Positions 1 through 10,767 of a stretch of 64,000 nt of DNA are shown in pieces. The DNA comes from Sambucus nigra (lineage: Eukaryota > Streptophyta > Magnoliopsida > Dipsacales > Adoxaceae), in contig OX422215.1 in NCBI GenBank assembly GCA_949130495.1, forward strand, positions 7,169,302-7,233,301, written 5' to 3'. The first letter of the stretch is position 1; every line of letters begins with the position of its first letter. The translations under genes were made by a program, and so were the position numbers. The notes beneath the pieces were generated by a model that did not search any database, was not told the DNA's origin, and worked only from the letters and a program-made list of their open reading frames with translations.

Positions 1-148
1 TTACATTAAATACTAACAATTAACAAAACAAAGTTATACACCCGTATCTGCATCGAACATAGATAAGGAATGTATGTGAGTGAGCATCAAGTTTGTGGCT
101 TTCTCATGGGCATCATCAGCATCTCCATTCTTTGAAGGTAAATGCTTT

Positions 149-290
149 GTGTCCCAAACAACTCCCCCAAATTCTCCCCCAAATAGCATTAAGTGTTATA
201 ACTTGTGGTATGGGTCCCGCCAGGGCACAACTCACTAATGCTATTTGGGGGAGATTTTGGGCATTTGTTTGGTACCCATAGCATCACTCT
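149..290. mobile_element. Foldback MITE with ~40-bp inverted ends
   Basis: The motif CCCCCAAATAGCATTA near 173-190 is matched by its inverted copy TAATGCTATTTGGGGG near 237-253, and the similarity continues outward (CCCAAAC... against ...GTTTGG). The middle contains GGGTCCCGCC. There is no coding capacity. A loosely similar non-coding element, also with TGGGTCCCGCC in its middle and weak inverted ends, occurs at about 8425-8585 and 11665-11830. This supports a small non-autonomous DNA element, but the superfamily is not determined. Confidence 0.6.
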
Positions 291-999
291 TCTTTGTAAG
301 GGTTCTACTCTTCTTCATCCTTGTCTTGGAGTGATTGCTTATAAGTGTGGTTTTTGTTGTCTTTGATTCTAGTTATTGTTCAGCCATGATGTGTTTATTT
401 TTTAAGGTTACCTTCATGTATTTCATATATTTGTGTTGGGACTATTACAGGTTTGGGGTTTAGTTGGTTGCAGCCATAGCCTCAGTGTGTGGTTGTGTGG
501 TCGGTTTCTCTGTTCCAACTAGTAAACTACCTATCCTACTTTTTTTAATTCAGTGAAATTTGTTTCTGATGAAACAATTTCAGAGTAGTTGCACACTGGT
601 ACCGGATATCCTAAAGATGCATTGTTCAATATTATTAAGGCTAAACATGACTGTCAAATAATTGAGCAGGATTTTTGTTTATACAAAAAACTTGGTTTCA
701 CATGAATGAAGACACGTATGTCTATTAAGGATGGGGAAGTTGACGGCTAAAAGTAATTTTCACCAGGAGACTTTTTACTCCTATATTCTTTTCTTTAAAT
801 AACATTTCATAGTTTGTTGTATTTTTTCCCAATATTTTTAGATCATAATTAAATATTTTTTCATATCCATACCTCCCCCCCCCTTTCTTTCAAGTAATAA
901 CAATCATACATCAGTAAATAAATCAACATCACAAGTGTAAAAGATGAAACAAAATAATAGTACAATGTCAAACGAGCAAACATAAACCATATGATACAT
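291..999. other. No gene seen; AT-rich flank
   Basis: No convincing coding stretch, tRNA or terminal repeat was seen here. The block is downstream of the minus-strand RTF2-like gene and merges into the duplicated RTF2 3' flank. Confidence 0.5.
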
Positions 1000-1456
1000 T
1001 AAAACTATAATTTTGCCGCATCCATAACAAGCCATCATATAGAAACTCTTTACTTTCTGTCATATAAATACCATTCTATAGTTTGTTTTTCTTGTTCCCT
1101 GCGATTCTATGATCCAATTGAACATTGTCTTTTGATTTTTACATATCTCCTCCTTTCAACTAATACCAATCACTGAGCTGGAAAGAAAAATTAAAAATAA
1201 TTGTATACCTACAAATCAAAATCAAGTGAACAAATTAAAGAAACCTAACAAATAAACAATCATAAACCATATGTCAAATTAAAGTAATATCATTGTGCAT
1301 CAACAACAAAAACTAAAGTCATTACAAGCAATCTTTTTTTTTGGTAGCATAATCATTACAAGCAATCAGTTCAATGTTGTTCAATGTTGTTGCTTCTTAG
1401 TTACAACTAAAATTCAAATTGAAATAAACTAAAAATCACCTCACAAACATCCCCCA
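1000..1456 (-). repeat. RTF2 3' flank, source of dispersed copies
   Basis: This 3' flank of the RTF2-like gene shares sequence with blocks at 9609-9960 and 31045-31424: a TTGTTCCCTG...TATGA motif followed by CAATTGAACATT, then a Cys-free non-coding run. A shorter similarity (CAATGTCAAA...CATAAACCATATG) also occurs near 22757-22787. The copy at 9609 continues into the last codons of RTF2 (10018-10092), so the direction of copying was probably from an RTF2 locus outward. Confidence 0.6.
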
Positions 1457-2173
1457 TTAGTTTCTTCCAAGAGGAAATGATATGCAAGAATACGTCTCCT
1501 TCAAATCAGACTTCCTCGACGAAGTAAAAATAGACGCGTAAACTTCCTTGATCGCATTCGCAGGCGCTACGTCGATCGCCTTAAATTTCTTCACCCCACC
1601 ATTAGACTTACCATTACCATGACCATTATTTGCACTGTTCTCCCTATTTTCACCATTAACAACCGTACCATCAAGCCCGTGTTTCGCCCCGCTCAATTTC
1701 TTAATCTTCTTCTCCTTCAAGTTGGCTTTTTCCTCCTCCATTCGTTTCCTCAAAACCGCCACTTCCTCATCACTCCCATTAATCACAATCTTATCCAACT
1801 CCCCAAACTCCTTGTGACAAACAAGAGAACCACTTAATTTAACCTCCTTCAAAGCCTTGGCACTCAAAACATGCCCACAATTCTTTAAAGCAAAAAACTT
1901 ATACTTCCCGTTAAACTCCAAATCCGTAATGGGACACTGAAACCGGTCCAAACTAATCGGAATCATATCCTTCAACCCCCTAATATGCCCGAAAGCCCTC
2001 GGCAATTTCTTCCCCAACATTGCCTCCACAAGGGATTGCTTACTAAACACATTTCGCAAATAATCCACCATAATGGGGTGCTTTAAGGGCTCGTTCGACA
2101 ATGCACAATTGAGCCATTTGGAGAGGCGTTGCTCATTGGGGTTGACTTTATCAGGTTTTTTAACAGCGTACAT
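1457..2173 (-). CDS. RTF2: RTF2-like protein, N-terminally truncated, probably decaying
   Basis: The 238-residue open frame matches the replication termination factor 2 family, nuclear proteins linked to fork arrest and, in plants, to pre-mRNA splicing. Visible landmarks are CALSNEPLKHPIMVDYL (residues 23-39), the HIRGLKDMIPI linker, the zinc-finger-like core CPITDLEFNGKYKFFAL (80-96) with NCGHVLSAKALKE (98-110), and the family's C-terminal end YASIFTSSRKSD...LGRN. The start used is an internal Met (NMYAVKK context); the natural start lies ~280 bases upstream and is lost (see 2174-2455). Residue 116 is Ser (codon TCT at 1826-1828), where the family has the first Cys of a CxxC pair; Cys119 remains. 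The loop between IPISL and FQCPI looks shortened. There is no intron in this part. It could be a truncated functional paralogue, but decay is more likely. Confidence 0.7.
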   Translation of the reverse strand: MYAVKKPDKVNPNEQRLSKWLNCALSNEPLKHPIMVDYLRNVFSKQSLVEAMLGKKLPRAFGHIRGLKDMIPISLDRFQCPITDLEFNGKYKFFALKNCGHVLSAKALKEVKLSGSLVCHKEFGELDKIVINGSDEEVAVLRKRMEEEKANLKEKKIKKLSGAKHGLDGTVVNGENRENSANNGHGNGKSNGGVKKFKAIDVAPANAIKEVYASIFTSSRKSDLKETYSCISFPLGRN

Positions 2174-2455
2174 GTTGAGATAGCAGTCGCGAGATTCAGT
2201 GACCGTGGCACCCCCATCACCGCCCCTGCTAGGAGGCAGGGGCAGAGAGTGAGGGTGGAAAGAGGGGTAATTTGGGAATTTCGGTGGGTGGAGGAGTCTG
2301 GGAGGGGTTTGCCATTGAAGGTGAAGAAAAAGGAGTCGGGGGTAATTTGGGAATTTTGGAGGAGGGAGGATTTGAGTTGGAGGAGGGTTAGGTTGGTTCA
2401 GAGTTAGGGTTTGAATGGGGATTTGGAGGCCTGGGGACTGGATGAAGAGTTGGAA
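2174..2455 (-). pseudogene. RTF2: Broken ubiquitin-like N-terminus of RTF2
   Basis: Reading upstream of the internal Met, the frame continues without a stop as GGDGGATVTESRDCYLN, which is typical of the residues just after the plant RTF2 ubiquitin-like domain. Farther upstream the same frame gives QLFIQSPGLQIPIQTLTLN, a typical ubiquitin-like start, but the codon expected to be ATG (2453-2455) reads TTC. Between them the recognisable ubiquitin-like residues (LLQLKSSLLQNSQITP, FTFNGKPLPD, TPLSTLTL) lie in a second frame. Two compensating shifts of one base, near 2395 and near 2235, explain this. The frame that joins both ends has no stop but would encode nonsense in the middle. Confidence 0.65.
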
Positions 2456-3696
2456 TTGGTGGGATTTGGGGTTTATTTTGATATGATTTGATTTAAAGGG
2501 TTTCGAAATATACGATCAAAATAATCGATAGTAATCTATATGTAAAGACTTACAAGTTTATGAGAGAATGATATGTATATGTAAGCACAGGTTTTGGGTA
2601 TTTTATCAACCGACTCTCACAGATTTAGACGTTGAACACTATGATACTATCTCACCGTGAAGAATTTCATTTATGCGAAAAGTTGGAATTGTTTGCGAAC
2701 TCCCTTTTATCCACGCTAAAATAAATTTTCATTAATAAATAGAGTTTTGTTGTAAATATTTCTATTTATCCAGGGTGGATGTCCACTCCTATTAGAATTT
2801 TATTAATTTGTACCATAAATTAATAGTAACTCCTCATTATTGTTAGACAAACTAGCATGTAGGCGACGCGATGCGTGGCTGAAAATCATACTCAACCCAT
2901 TAGAATCCAATCATTTAGCTTCGTTGGTAATATTATTTTATAATCAAAGTCAAATATCAAATTACGGAAAAAAAACACAAAAAAATGCGACTGCTCCATT
3001 TAGAAAACTTCTTAAACTGTCTAGTTTGCAAAAGAACATATATGAATTTAAAAGAGCATCTCTTCATAGAGGTTAAAAGAACAAAGATAACTTGCATACG
3101 TATTGATTTTATCCTAATGTGTCGCGCAATCACAAAAAATATAGTTTGGGACAAAACCTCTTTCTAAAATGGGCTCTAGTGGATCATCAACTCCCCATCA
3201 CGACATAAATCAACCTTTGCCTCAGTATATACTTTTTTGCATACATGAACACAAAAGTACACAATTAACCCAACACCCACAAAATCCACTCTTTTCAATC
3301 AACAAATGAAATGCCAAACCCAAGTGAAGATTTCTTGTAATTTCAAAAAGTCACACGATCACCTGTGTTTCTCCTTCGTGCCTCATCGTGATTTAGTTCA
3401 ATGAGAGAACTGTCATTTCTTCTTTCAGCACAACATAAATGTGAATGAGTATATATACAGATGTATTAGAAAGAGGGAAGAGGAAAGGTTGCAAAAGAGG
3501 AAGGGCAATAGTTTTTTTTTCTATTTTCAAAACGTTGGAAGAAGTTTTAAGGTATTTCCAATGCCCCTACCCAATGCCTGCTTATATACATGCATTGCTG
3601 AATCGTGTGGGATTCTTGTAATTAAAGACTTAATGATATTTAATACATCTGCCACATGTCAGTCTCACACGATTTGAAGCAGCAATTTTTATATAA
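2456..3696. other. No gene seen
   Basis: AT-rich sequence upstream of the RTF2-like gene. Several short open frames on both strands (up to 78 codons) have no recognisable motif and no codon bias that I can argue for. No terminal repeats were identified before the Helitron end at 3697. Confidence 0.45.
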
Positions 3697-5930
3697 CTAG
3701 TTGGAAACCCGCGTGATGCGCGAGTTATACATTGAGTGTACGATAAACATTTATGGAATTGTCAATACATGAATGGATGCTAAGTAAAAATAGAAAATTG
3801 ATTACAAACTTCAGATCTGTGATCACAAGTTATGTAAAAAAAGTATAACTACAAAATACCCTGCAAAAATAGAGCAAAGTTTTTATTTTTATTTAAAAAA
3901 TACCTTTTTTTTTTTATAAAATAGTTATAACATTTTTTATATAAAAAGAACAGTTTTTAAAAAACAAAAAAAAACTATTTTTATATAAGATATATTGTAC
4001 TTATTATATTAAAAAGGAACAGTAAAATAATTTTTATATTAATTTATTTTTCTTATATTAAACAGCTAAATATTTTTCTTTATCTTTGAAACAGTTTCTT
4101 AATTTCATAAAACAATTAGAAAAAGGTAAAAATAGTTATTTTAAAACATTTTTTTAGTTTAAAAGTTAAAAAATCATTAAAACCATTTCTTTTATGGATT
4201 AAAAAAAAGTTTAAAAAAAAATTCTTTATAAAAAAATTAGTTTTTAAACAGTTAAAAACATTTTTTAACAGTGTAAAACAATTTATTTTCATTAGGGGAG
4301 ACAATTTTAGAAACGACACGAAAACACGACACGTAACGAAACGAAATTGATCCAAAATTGACACAATATGTCATGTTCATGTCGTGTTTTTTTTACACGA
4401 AGTCGTGTCGTGTAAAAATTATGAGTCGTGTTATCGTGTCTTGTCATGTTAATCGTGTTTTTATTCCGGTTATCGTGTCTATTTATGTTTAATTTAGCGT
4501 AAAATTTTAAAAAATTGGGTTATTCGTGCCATATCGTGTTATGTCGTTTTTGTTTGGGTCGTGTTCATGTCCAAAAAATCCTTGTCGTGTCATGTCGTGT
4601 CGGCCCGAAACATGAACCAAATACACGAATTTTCACATCTAATTTTCATGGTTAACAGTTTTTATTTTTGTTAAAAAACAACTTTTTTTTATAAAACACC
4701 TAAAATGATTTTTTTTAATTAAGAAAAATCTTTTTTTTTAAAATTAAAAGGTTTATTTTTATTTTAAAAAATATTTTACGTAATTTATAAAAACAATAAA
4801 ACAATGATGTATATGTTGTTAAAAATACTGTGCGTAATTTAAAAAATAGTGTACATGAGTTATTTAAAAAAATATTGAACGTAATTTATTTAAAACAATA
4901 GTTTTGAAAAGGAAATAAACGAGTGTAGAAATCGAAGGAGCAGGAAAGAATGAGAAAAGCCTCCCAAGAAGGTTTATAAGTGATAGATATGATGAAGTGA
5001 ATTAAGATGCCACGTGGCCTAATATGGTGGTGAAAATTTTAGAAACGACACGAAAACACGACATGTAACGAAACGAAATTGACCCAAAATTGACTCAATA
5101 TGTCGTGTTTTTTTTACACGAAGTCGTGTCTTGTGTGTTCATGTCAAAATTATGAGTCGTGTTATCGTGTCTTGTTATGTTAATCGTGTTTTTATTAGGG
5201 TTATCGTGTCTATTTATGTTTAATTTAGTGTGAAATTTTAAAGAATCGGGTTATTCTTGCCGTGCTTTGTTATATCGTTTTTATTTGGGTTGTGTTCGTG
5301 TCCAAAAAATTCTTGTCGTGTCATGTCGTGTCGGCCCGAAACATGACCCAAATACACGAATTTGCACCCCAAATTTTCATGGTTAACAGTTTTTATTTTT
5401 GTTAAAAAAACTTCTTTTTTTATAAAACACTTAAAATGATTTTTTTAAATTAAGAGATTTTTTTTTTTTTAAAATTAAAAAGTTGTTTTTTATTTAAAAA
5501 AAGATTTTACGTAATTTATAAAAACAGTAAAACAATTATGTATATGTTGCTAAAAATACTGTGCGTAATTTAAAAAATACCGTACGTGAGTTATTTAAAA
5601 AAATATTGAACGTAATTTATAAAAAACAACAGTTTTGAAGAGGAAATAAACGGGTGGAGAAATCGAAGGAGCAAGAAAGAATGAGAAAAGCCTCCCAAGA
5701 AGGCTTATAAGTGATAGACATGATGAAAGTAAATTAAGATGCCACGTGGCATAATATGGTGAAAGTGCATTAAATCCCCTTGTAGAGCATTTTATAGAAT
5801 ATAAAGATAAAGATAAAGATAAAGATGATAAAAGTGAATTAAGATACCACGTGGCATAATATGGTGAAAGTGAATTAATGCTCCTTGTAGAGCATTTTAT
5901 AGAATAATATAAAGATAAAGATTATATAGA
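3697..5930 (-). mobile_element. Non-autonomous Helitron (minus orientation)
   Basis: Read on the minus strand, the 3' end has a short GC hairpin (CTCGCGCATCACGCGGG, 3708-3724) about ten bases before CTAG (3697-3700), followed by a host T. The 5' end reads TCTATATAATCTTTATC from 5930, preceded by a host A. An A|T insertion site, a TC start and a hairpin-CTRR end are the known Helitron signature. The interior is non-coding: no Rep or helicase motif is present. Most of it is a tandem duplication (4303-5762), and the 5' end itself is duplicated (about 5763-5870 and 5871-5930). Confidence 0.65.
4303..5762. repeat. Tandem duplication of ~730 bp inside the Helitron
   Basis: Copy one (about 4303-5031) and copy two (about 5035-5762) align along their full length. 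Each runs from TTTTAGAAACGACACGAAAA through CGTGTCGGCCCGAAACATGA and a run of T-rich sequence to GATGCCACGTGGC and AATATGGTG. Differences are mainly small indels in homopolymers and a short deletion of a CATGTTCATGTCG stretch in copy two. Confidence 0.8.
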
Positions 5931-6821
5931 TTTTACATTTAAAAACCGAGTAACAGGTGAAAAACACTTCGTCTTTAAGGAGCCAAAGTTAGAGAATTAC
6001 ATGAAGTTAGTTAGGGAATCAGTAATGAGGGGGGGGGGGGGGGGGTGACATGTTAGACACAATTATATTAATTGGGAAAACATATCGAGCAATACGGGGA
6101 CATAAATTTACTCAAACTGACAAAGACAACACGACCTCGAATTTACACGAAACCAATTGTAAATAGGTTGGATATATGTTTCACCAATTTTAACATAGAT
6201 TGATATAACAAAATCAAACACACGAGGCACAAATTAAGGTTGCACTTTCTCGTGTACGGAAAAAAAGTTTAAACATATCTAAGACCTAATGTAATCAAAG
6301 GCTAATATCAACATTCATGTAATTGGCCAAAATTTGATGTTTTAACCTTTTAATTCGTTATATAATTGAGGCAAAACAGTAGTTTATTTTTTTCATCATT
6401 TTCGAAAAGTTTTAAGTTAAGAGTATGTATTTTTTTGTATGTAAAGTTCTAAACACTCAAGAAACTTATTTAAAAAAATATAAAGATTCGAAGAAACAAT
6501 TCACTTTCCACCGTCTTAAGACCTTGTGTAGTTTTTTTATGTTCTTTTTTTTTGGACATTAATACTAACTTAAAATTTTAATTTACTTCGGTTTGTAGCG
6601 AAAAATAATGATTTTTTTTCAAATTATCTAACAATTTAATTTCCCGTTTGGAAACCTAAATATTTAAGAATAAAAGTGGGAATTACTTATCAAAAAAAAG
6701 AATAAAAGTGGGAATTATAAACATAAGACTAAAAATTGGAGCCAAATAAAGTGATTTTTCAAAATTCAAAGACCTCCTCAGAAGTATCAAGTTTCTACTA
6801 CAACTTCCTCATTATTTTTTG
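5931..6821. other. No gene seen; contains a 17-base G run
   Basis: AT-rich, no coding signal. A pure G run spans 6029-6045 and is followed by TGACATG. Such a run is unstable and may be a sequencing or assembly uncertainty in length. Confidence 0.6.
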
Positions 6822-6982
6822 GGTTAAGTACCAAAAAGTCCCTCAAACATTTTTTTAATACACATTTAGTCCAAGCCTTTTATTTTGTACCAAAATTCGC
6901 ACCAGCGACATGAAAAATGACTTTTTAGAGGCTTGGACTAAACGTGCATTAAAAAATATTCGAGGGACTGTTTGGTATATGC
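6822..6982. mobile_element. Long-palindrome foldback MITE
   Basis: The left arm begins AGTACCAAAAAGTCCCTCAA and runs to TTTAGTCCAAGCCT. The right arm is its near inverted complement, from AGGCTTGGACTAAA to GAGGGACTGTTTGGTATATG. The arms are ~50 bases with a ~40-base spacer, so the RNA or single strand would fold into one hairpin. There is no coding capacity. Confidence 0.7.
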
Positions 6983-7006
6983 TCCTTATTTATTTTGTAG
7001 AGACGC

Positions 7007-8590
7007 GAATGAAGAACATTTCAATTCATTCAAGATAGATATAAAAATATGGTTAATATGGAGAACCAAAATGCAAATATACTCCCATAGCACATGTTTT
7101 AAACTTAAACTTCAAAATAGTAAAGGTATCCCAAAACATTGTCTAGACCCATTTATTAATCGTAATTCAAACTGTGGTAATTGAGTATCCCCTACTAGCA
7201 CCCTCGGACAGACAGAGTTAGATCAATGGGTATCCATGGGTTCTAACAGAGTTCCAGCGATTCTGGACTGCGTAACCTGTTCGACCGTGAAGAAGCTTGG
7301 CAATCTTGGTCCACTTGTTCCCAAAGAGGGCCTGGGTATGCATGATGATCCCATCTTCCTCGGGACTAAAGGGTTGGTGGTTCACCTCGGGGGAGAGCTG
7401 ATTACACCACCTCGACCTACATGATTTCTCACATCTCTCCGGGATTGATTACACCACTTCCGAGCTCCGTGAAGTTGCACGAGGTTCCTCAATACTTCGT
7501 CTTCTTCGGGTGTCCAGGCTCGTCTGATCCAACCGACATCATTCTGTGTTGTGGATCCCATTTGATATTGGTTTTGTTTTAGGTAAGCGGTGGAGTGTGA
7601 GACAGGTTTAGGTTTAGGAGGAATAGCGGTGGTTTATATAGGGGGATTGGGTAACTGATCGGTTGGTTGTCTACTTGAGGAGCAATGCAGCGGTCTAATG
7701 GAAATTCAGCTGTCTAATGGAATTTCTCGTTGCATCCAGAAATACAAACGTTTGCTCATTAATACGTATTCATTTCTTTAGCCTTTTCATTTGTTTAGCC
7801 TTTTCAATCTCTGTTTGCCCTGCACAACACCTATGTATCTTCATCCTCACCCTTTTAAAATTCCTAATATAACAACGTGTTCTAAGAATTCCATTCAACA
7901 AAGAAACACAACCTTTTTTAAAACCACCACTGCATTTCAAATACATTTTTATTTAAAAATACAGTTATTTTAAGACTAACCACAAAAAAATTGTCGCTCT
8001 AAAAATATACCTAATAGCTTATAAAGGCGCGATTAAAATTGATGAGCAATGTTTAAAGTAAAATAAAAAATGGGTAAAATTTAATTATGAAATATAAAAG
8101 AATAGAATAATTAAAATATCCTTGCAAATTTACTTTGGGTTCCAAAAATTATGGCATTATATTTTTTAAGATAAATTGCACTAAAGCCTTTGAAGTTTTT
8201 CTTTTTATTCCTTTGAAGTATCTCAGATTTAGGGATCACCCCTCAAAAAAATTATCCGACAAAGTCACCTCCTAAACTATCAATCCGTTTCAAATTAACT
8301 CAAAAATTGAGTTCCTGCGTATTTTTAGCATAAATGGATAAAAATAGCCCCGAAGACACTAAATTACCTTAACACCCTTACTATTTTTAATACAATTACA
8401 AAAAAGGATAAAGCTAGGTGAACCCAGTTTCCTACCCATTTCTCATACCCGCCTGCATAAAAGTGTTATACCTTGTTGCTGTGGGTCCCGCCAATGCCAA
8501 ATGTACAATTTTTTGTTGCCATGTTTTATTAGGCAGACATAATAGTAGGTAGGAAATTGGGTAAGTGTACTGATACCCTTTCAAAAAAAA
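7007..8590. repeat. Segmental duplication copy A (MYB-bearing block)
   Basis: Homology with 10135-11840 starts at AATGAAGAACATTTCAATTC and ends near GTGTACTGATACCCTT. Divergence by eye is only a few per cent, so the duplication is fairly recent. The block includes a MYB gene remnant, its upstream TATA-like region, non-coding sequence and a foldback element at about 8425-8585. Confidence 0.85.
7218..7561 (-). pseudogene. R2R3-MYB copy A, frame-shifted
   Basis: This copy matches the MYB ORF at 10345-10698 from its start codon (7559-7561) through the second SANT repeat. Near 7452-7460, however, 17 bases of the intact copy are replaced by 7 bases, a net loss of 10 that shifts the frame inside the first repeat. 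The replacement reads GATTACACCAC, identical to a stretch ~52 bases away in the same copy (7400-7410). This suggests template switching or microhomology repair rather than simple deletion. The TATA-like TATATAAACC on the minus strand is kept near 7632-7642. Confidence 0.75.
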
Positions 8591-9608
8591 AGGGTAGAGC
8601 TATTAGCACTCCACCATTTTCTTCTCACACTCCAAAAATTTTTATTGTTACAAATCTACCCTCATTCTCTTTAAGTAAAATATAAAACTCCATCTCCTTC
8701 CTAATTCAACCATTATTTTTTTTTCTACAAATATTATTAAAAATCAGCATAAATATCAACATTTGAACAAAAATATTTCAGAAATAATTTATAAAATTAA
8801 ATATTTCCACGAAGTATAAAAAAGTAGTAAAAAACAAAAAAAAATTATGAGCAAATCATCCCAACAAATAAAAAACGCGGCAAAAGTAAAAAAGAATCTC
8901 AAAAAATTAAAAAAACTGAAACACGACATGAAATATTATTTTAATTTATTTACAAAAACAGAAACACGATCGAATAAAAAAAAGATTTGGTCGTATTGTG
9001 TGGGATTTTAATTTGTTCGTGTTTCTGTTTAAAAAAAAAACAGATTTCACAACAAATTGATAAGGGACTAAGTATTTTCGGCGTCACTAATATAACTGAA
9101 TGAGTGATTGGTGTAGTGGTTATATCTTGATTCTGTATGTGAGGAGAGTCGTGTTCATGTTTGCTAAACCCGTTGCTACAATGATTTTTTTTAATGAACA
9201 TGAACCATATAAAATGCGACTTGACAATAAATCATATTTTTTTACCTACCATGAGCACAAACCAATTAAAACGCAATTAAAAGAAAAATATTTGTTGTTA
9301 ACTTAACAAGAACACACGCAAATATATCACGACATGACTTAATTCAAGAACGCGACACGACACGAAATCTTATTTTTTAATCTAACATGAACGCGACCAA
9401 ATTAAAATGTGACACAATACGGAATCTTTTTTTTTACGAAACACAAATATGGCCAACTAAAAGCGACACAACATGATTTTTTTTCAAACACAAATAATAT
9501 TTTTTTTACCAAATACAATTTGGTAAAAAAAATCATTATTTGCGTTTGGAAAAAAAAAATCCTCTTGTATCACTTTTACTTGGTCATATTTGTGTTTGGT
9601 AAAAAAAA
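8591..9608. other. No gene; degenerate CACGA-rich repeats and a tRNA-like patch
   Basis: Contains CACGACATGA/ACGCGACACGACACGA-type low-complexity repeats (around 8920-9020 and 9300-9420) that recur elsewhere in the window. At 9108-9122 the run TGGTGTAGTGGTTAT fits a pol III A box and is followed ~40 bases later by a weak GTGTTCATG in place of a B box. It could be the head of an old SINE, but the B box is too poor to call. Confidence 0.35.
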
Positions 9609-9960
9609 ATGGGAAGCTATACCCGTTAAATTACCAAAATATAATTAAACAACCAACATAACAGCTAAGGTCATAACAAGGCCTCATCTAGAGATTATTT
9701 CCCCTAAATTCTATCCCATAAATAACATTATAAAATTGTTTTGATTGTTCCCTGTGATTTTATGAGCCAATTGAACATTTAATTTTTCTTCTCTTATTTC
9801 TCCGTTCAGCAAATAACAATCACACCAATCATCAAAACAACATCGTGTGAACAAAAAGGAAAACCCATAACAGAGCAATATGAAAGGAACAATCATAAAC
9901 CGTACGTCATCAATCATTGTGCAACAAGCAAGCACGAAAACCAAGGTCATAAAAGGCAAC
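9609..9960. repeat. Dispersed copy 1 of the RTF2 3'-flank family
   Basis: Nearly identical over ~350 bases to 31045-31424, starting ATGGGAAGCTATACC and ending near CCAAGGTCATAAAAGG. It is diverged but alignable to the RTF2 3' flank at 1000-1456. It is continuous with an RTF2 coding tail at 10018-10092. Confidence 0.75.
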
Positions 9961-10017
9961 CAGTTCAATACTTTTTAGTTAATAATGAACTACCAATTGC
10001 AATGAACTAAAAGATCA

Positions 10018-10092
10018 CCTCACAAACATCACCCATCAGTTTCTTCCAAGCGACTATGATCTGGAATAATAAGTTTCTATGAAATCAGACTA
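10018..10092 (-). pseudogene. RTF2: Stray 3' end of an RTF2 coding region
   Basis: The run from ATCACCTCACAAACATC through CAGTTTCTTCCAAG to AAATCAGAC aligns with the last ~25 codons and the stop region of RTF2 at 1437-1512, with several substitutions and a small deletion. A second short copy of its start (ACCTCACAAACATCACCCAT) follows at about 10098-10117, just before MYB block B begins. It is a fragment with no coding function. Confidence 0.65.
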
Positions 10093-10344
10093 AAAGATCA
10101 CCTCACAAACATCACCCATCAGTTTCACCTCACAAATGAAGAACATTTCAATTCATTCAAGATAGATATAAAAATATGGTTAATATGGAGAACCAAAATG
10201 CAAATATACTCCCGTAGCACATGCTTTAAACTTAAACTTCAAAATAGTAAAGGTATCCCAAAACATTGTGTAGACCCATTTATTAATCGTAATTCAAACT
10301 GTGGTAATTGAGTATCCCCTACTAGCACCCTCGGACAGACAGAG

Positions 10345-10698
10345 TTAGATCAATGGGTATCCATGGGTTCTAACAGAGTTCCAGCGATTCTGGACTGCGT
10401 AACCGGTTCGACCGTGAAGAAGCTTGGCAATCTTGGTCCACTTGTTCCCAAAGAGGGCCTGGGCATGCATGATGATCCCATCTTCCTCGGGACTAAAGGG
10501 TTGGTGGTTCACCTCGGGGGAGAGCTGATTACACCACCTCGACCTACATGATTTCTTACTTCTCTCCGGGATTGATTCGCTGATCAGCGCCCAATTCCGA
10601 GCTCCGTGAAGTTGCACGAGGTTCCTCAATACTTCGTCTTCTTCGGGTGTCCAGGCTCGTCTGATCCAACCGACATCATTCTGTGTTGTGGATCCCAT
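10345..10698 (-). CDS. Short R2R3-MYB-like protein (117 aa)
   Basis: R2R3-MYB proteins are nuclear DNA-binding transcription factors. Repeat R2 spans about residues 11-60 with Trp16, Trp36 and Trp55. R3 spans about 64-111 with Phe68 in the usual first-aromatic position, then Trp87 and Trp106. WCNQLSPEV and FGNKWTKIAKLL place it near the MYB44/73/77-like group. The recognition helix of R3 is unusual: GRTGYAVQNRWNS where the group has a TDNAIKNHWNS-type helix, so DNA binding may be altered. The protein stops right after R3, so the long regulatory C-terminus of the family is missing. The start at 10696-10698 is the only Met ahead of R2. A minus-strand TATATAAACC lies near 10769-10778, about 70 bases upstream. 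It may be an expressed DNA-binding-only MYB or an early pseudogene. Confidence 0.65.
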   Translation of the reverse strand: MGSTTQNDVGWIRRAWTPEEDEVLRNLVQLHGARNWALISESIPERSKKSCRSRWCNQLSPEVNHQPFSPEEDGIIMHAQALFGNKWTKIAKLLHGRTGYAVQNRWNSVRTHGYPLI

Positions 10699-10767
10699 TT
10701 GATATTGGTTTTGTTTTAGGTAAGCGGTGGAGTGTGAGACAGGTTTAGGTTTGGGAGGAATAGTGGT

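Noticed and set aside
7236..7424. 62-codon plus-strand frame (also at 10363-10551)
   Set aside because: Antisense shadow of the MYB coding sequence, conserved only because both blocks are recent duplicates.
9108..9180. tRNA gene or SINE head at TGGTGTAGTGGTTAT
   Set aside because: The A box fits, but there is no good B box, acceptor stem or A-rich tail.
9711..9968. 85-codon minus-strand frame, with a longer relative at 31149-31508
   Set aside because: Both lie in the duplicated RTF2 3' flank. The frame is not kept in the 1000-1456 relative and has no known motif.
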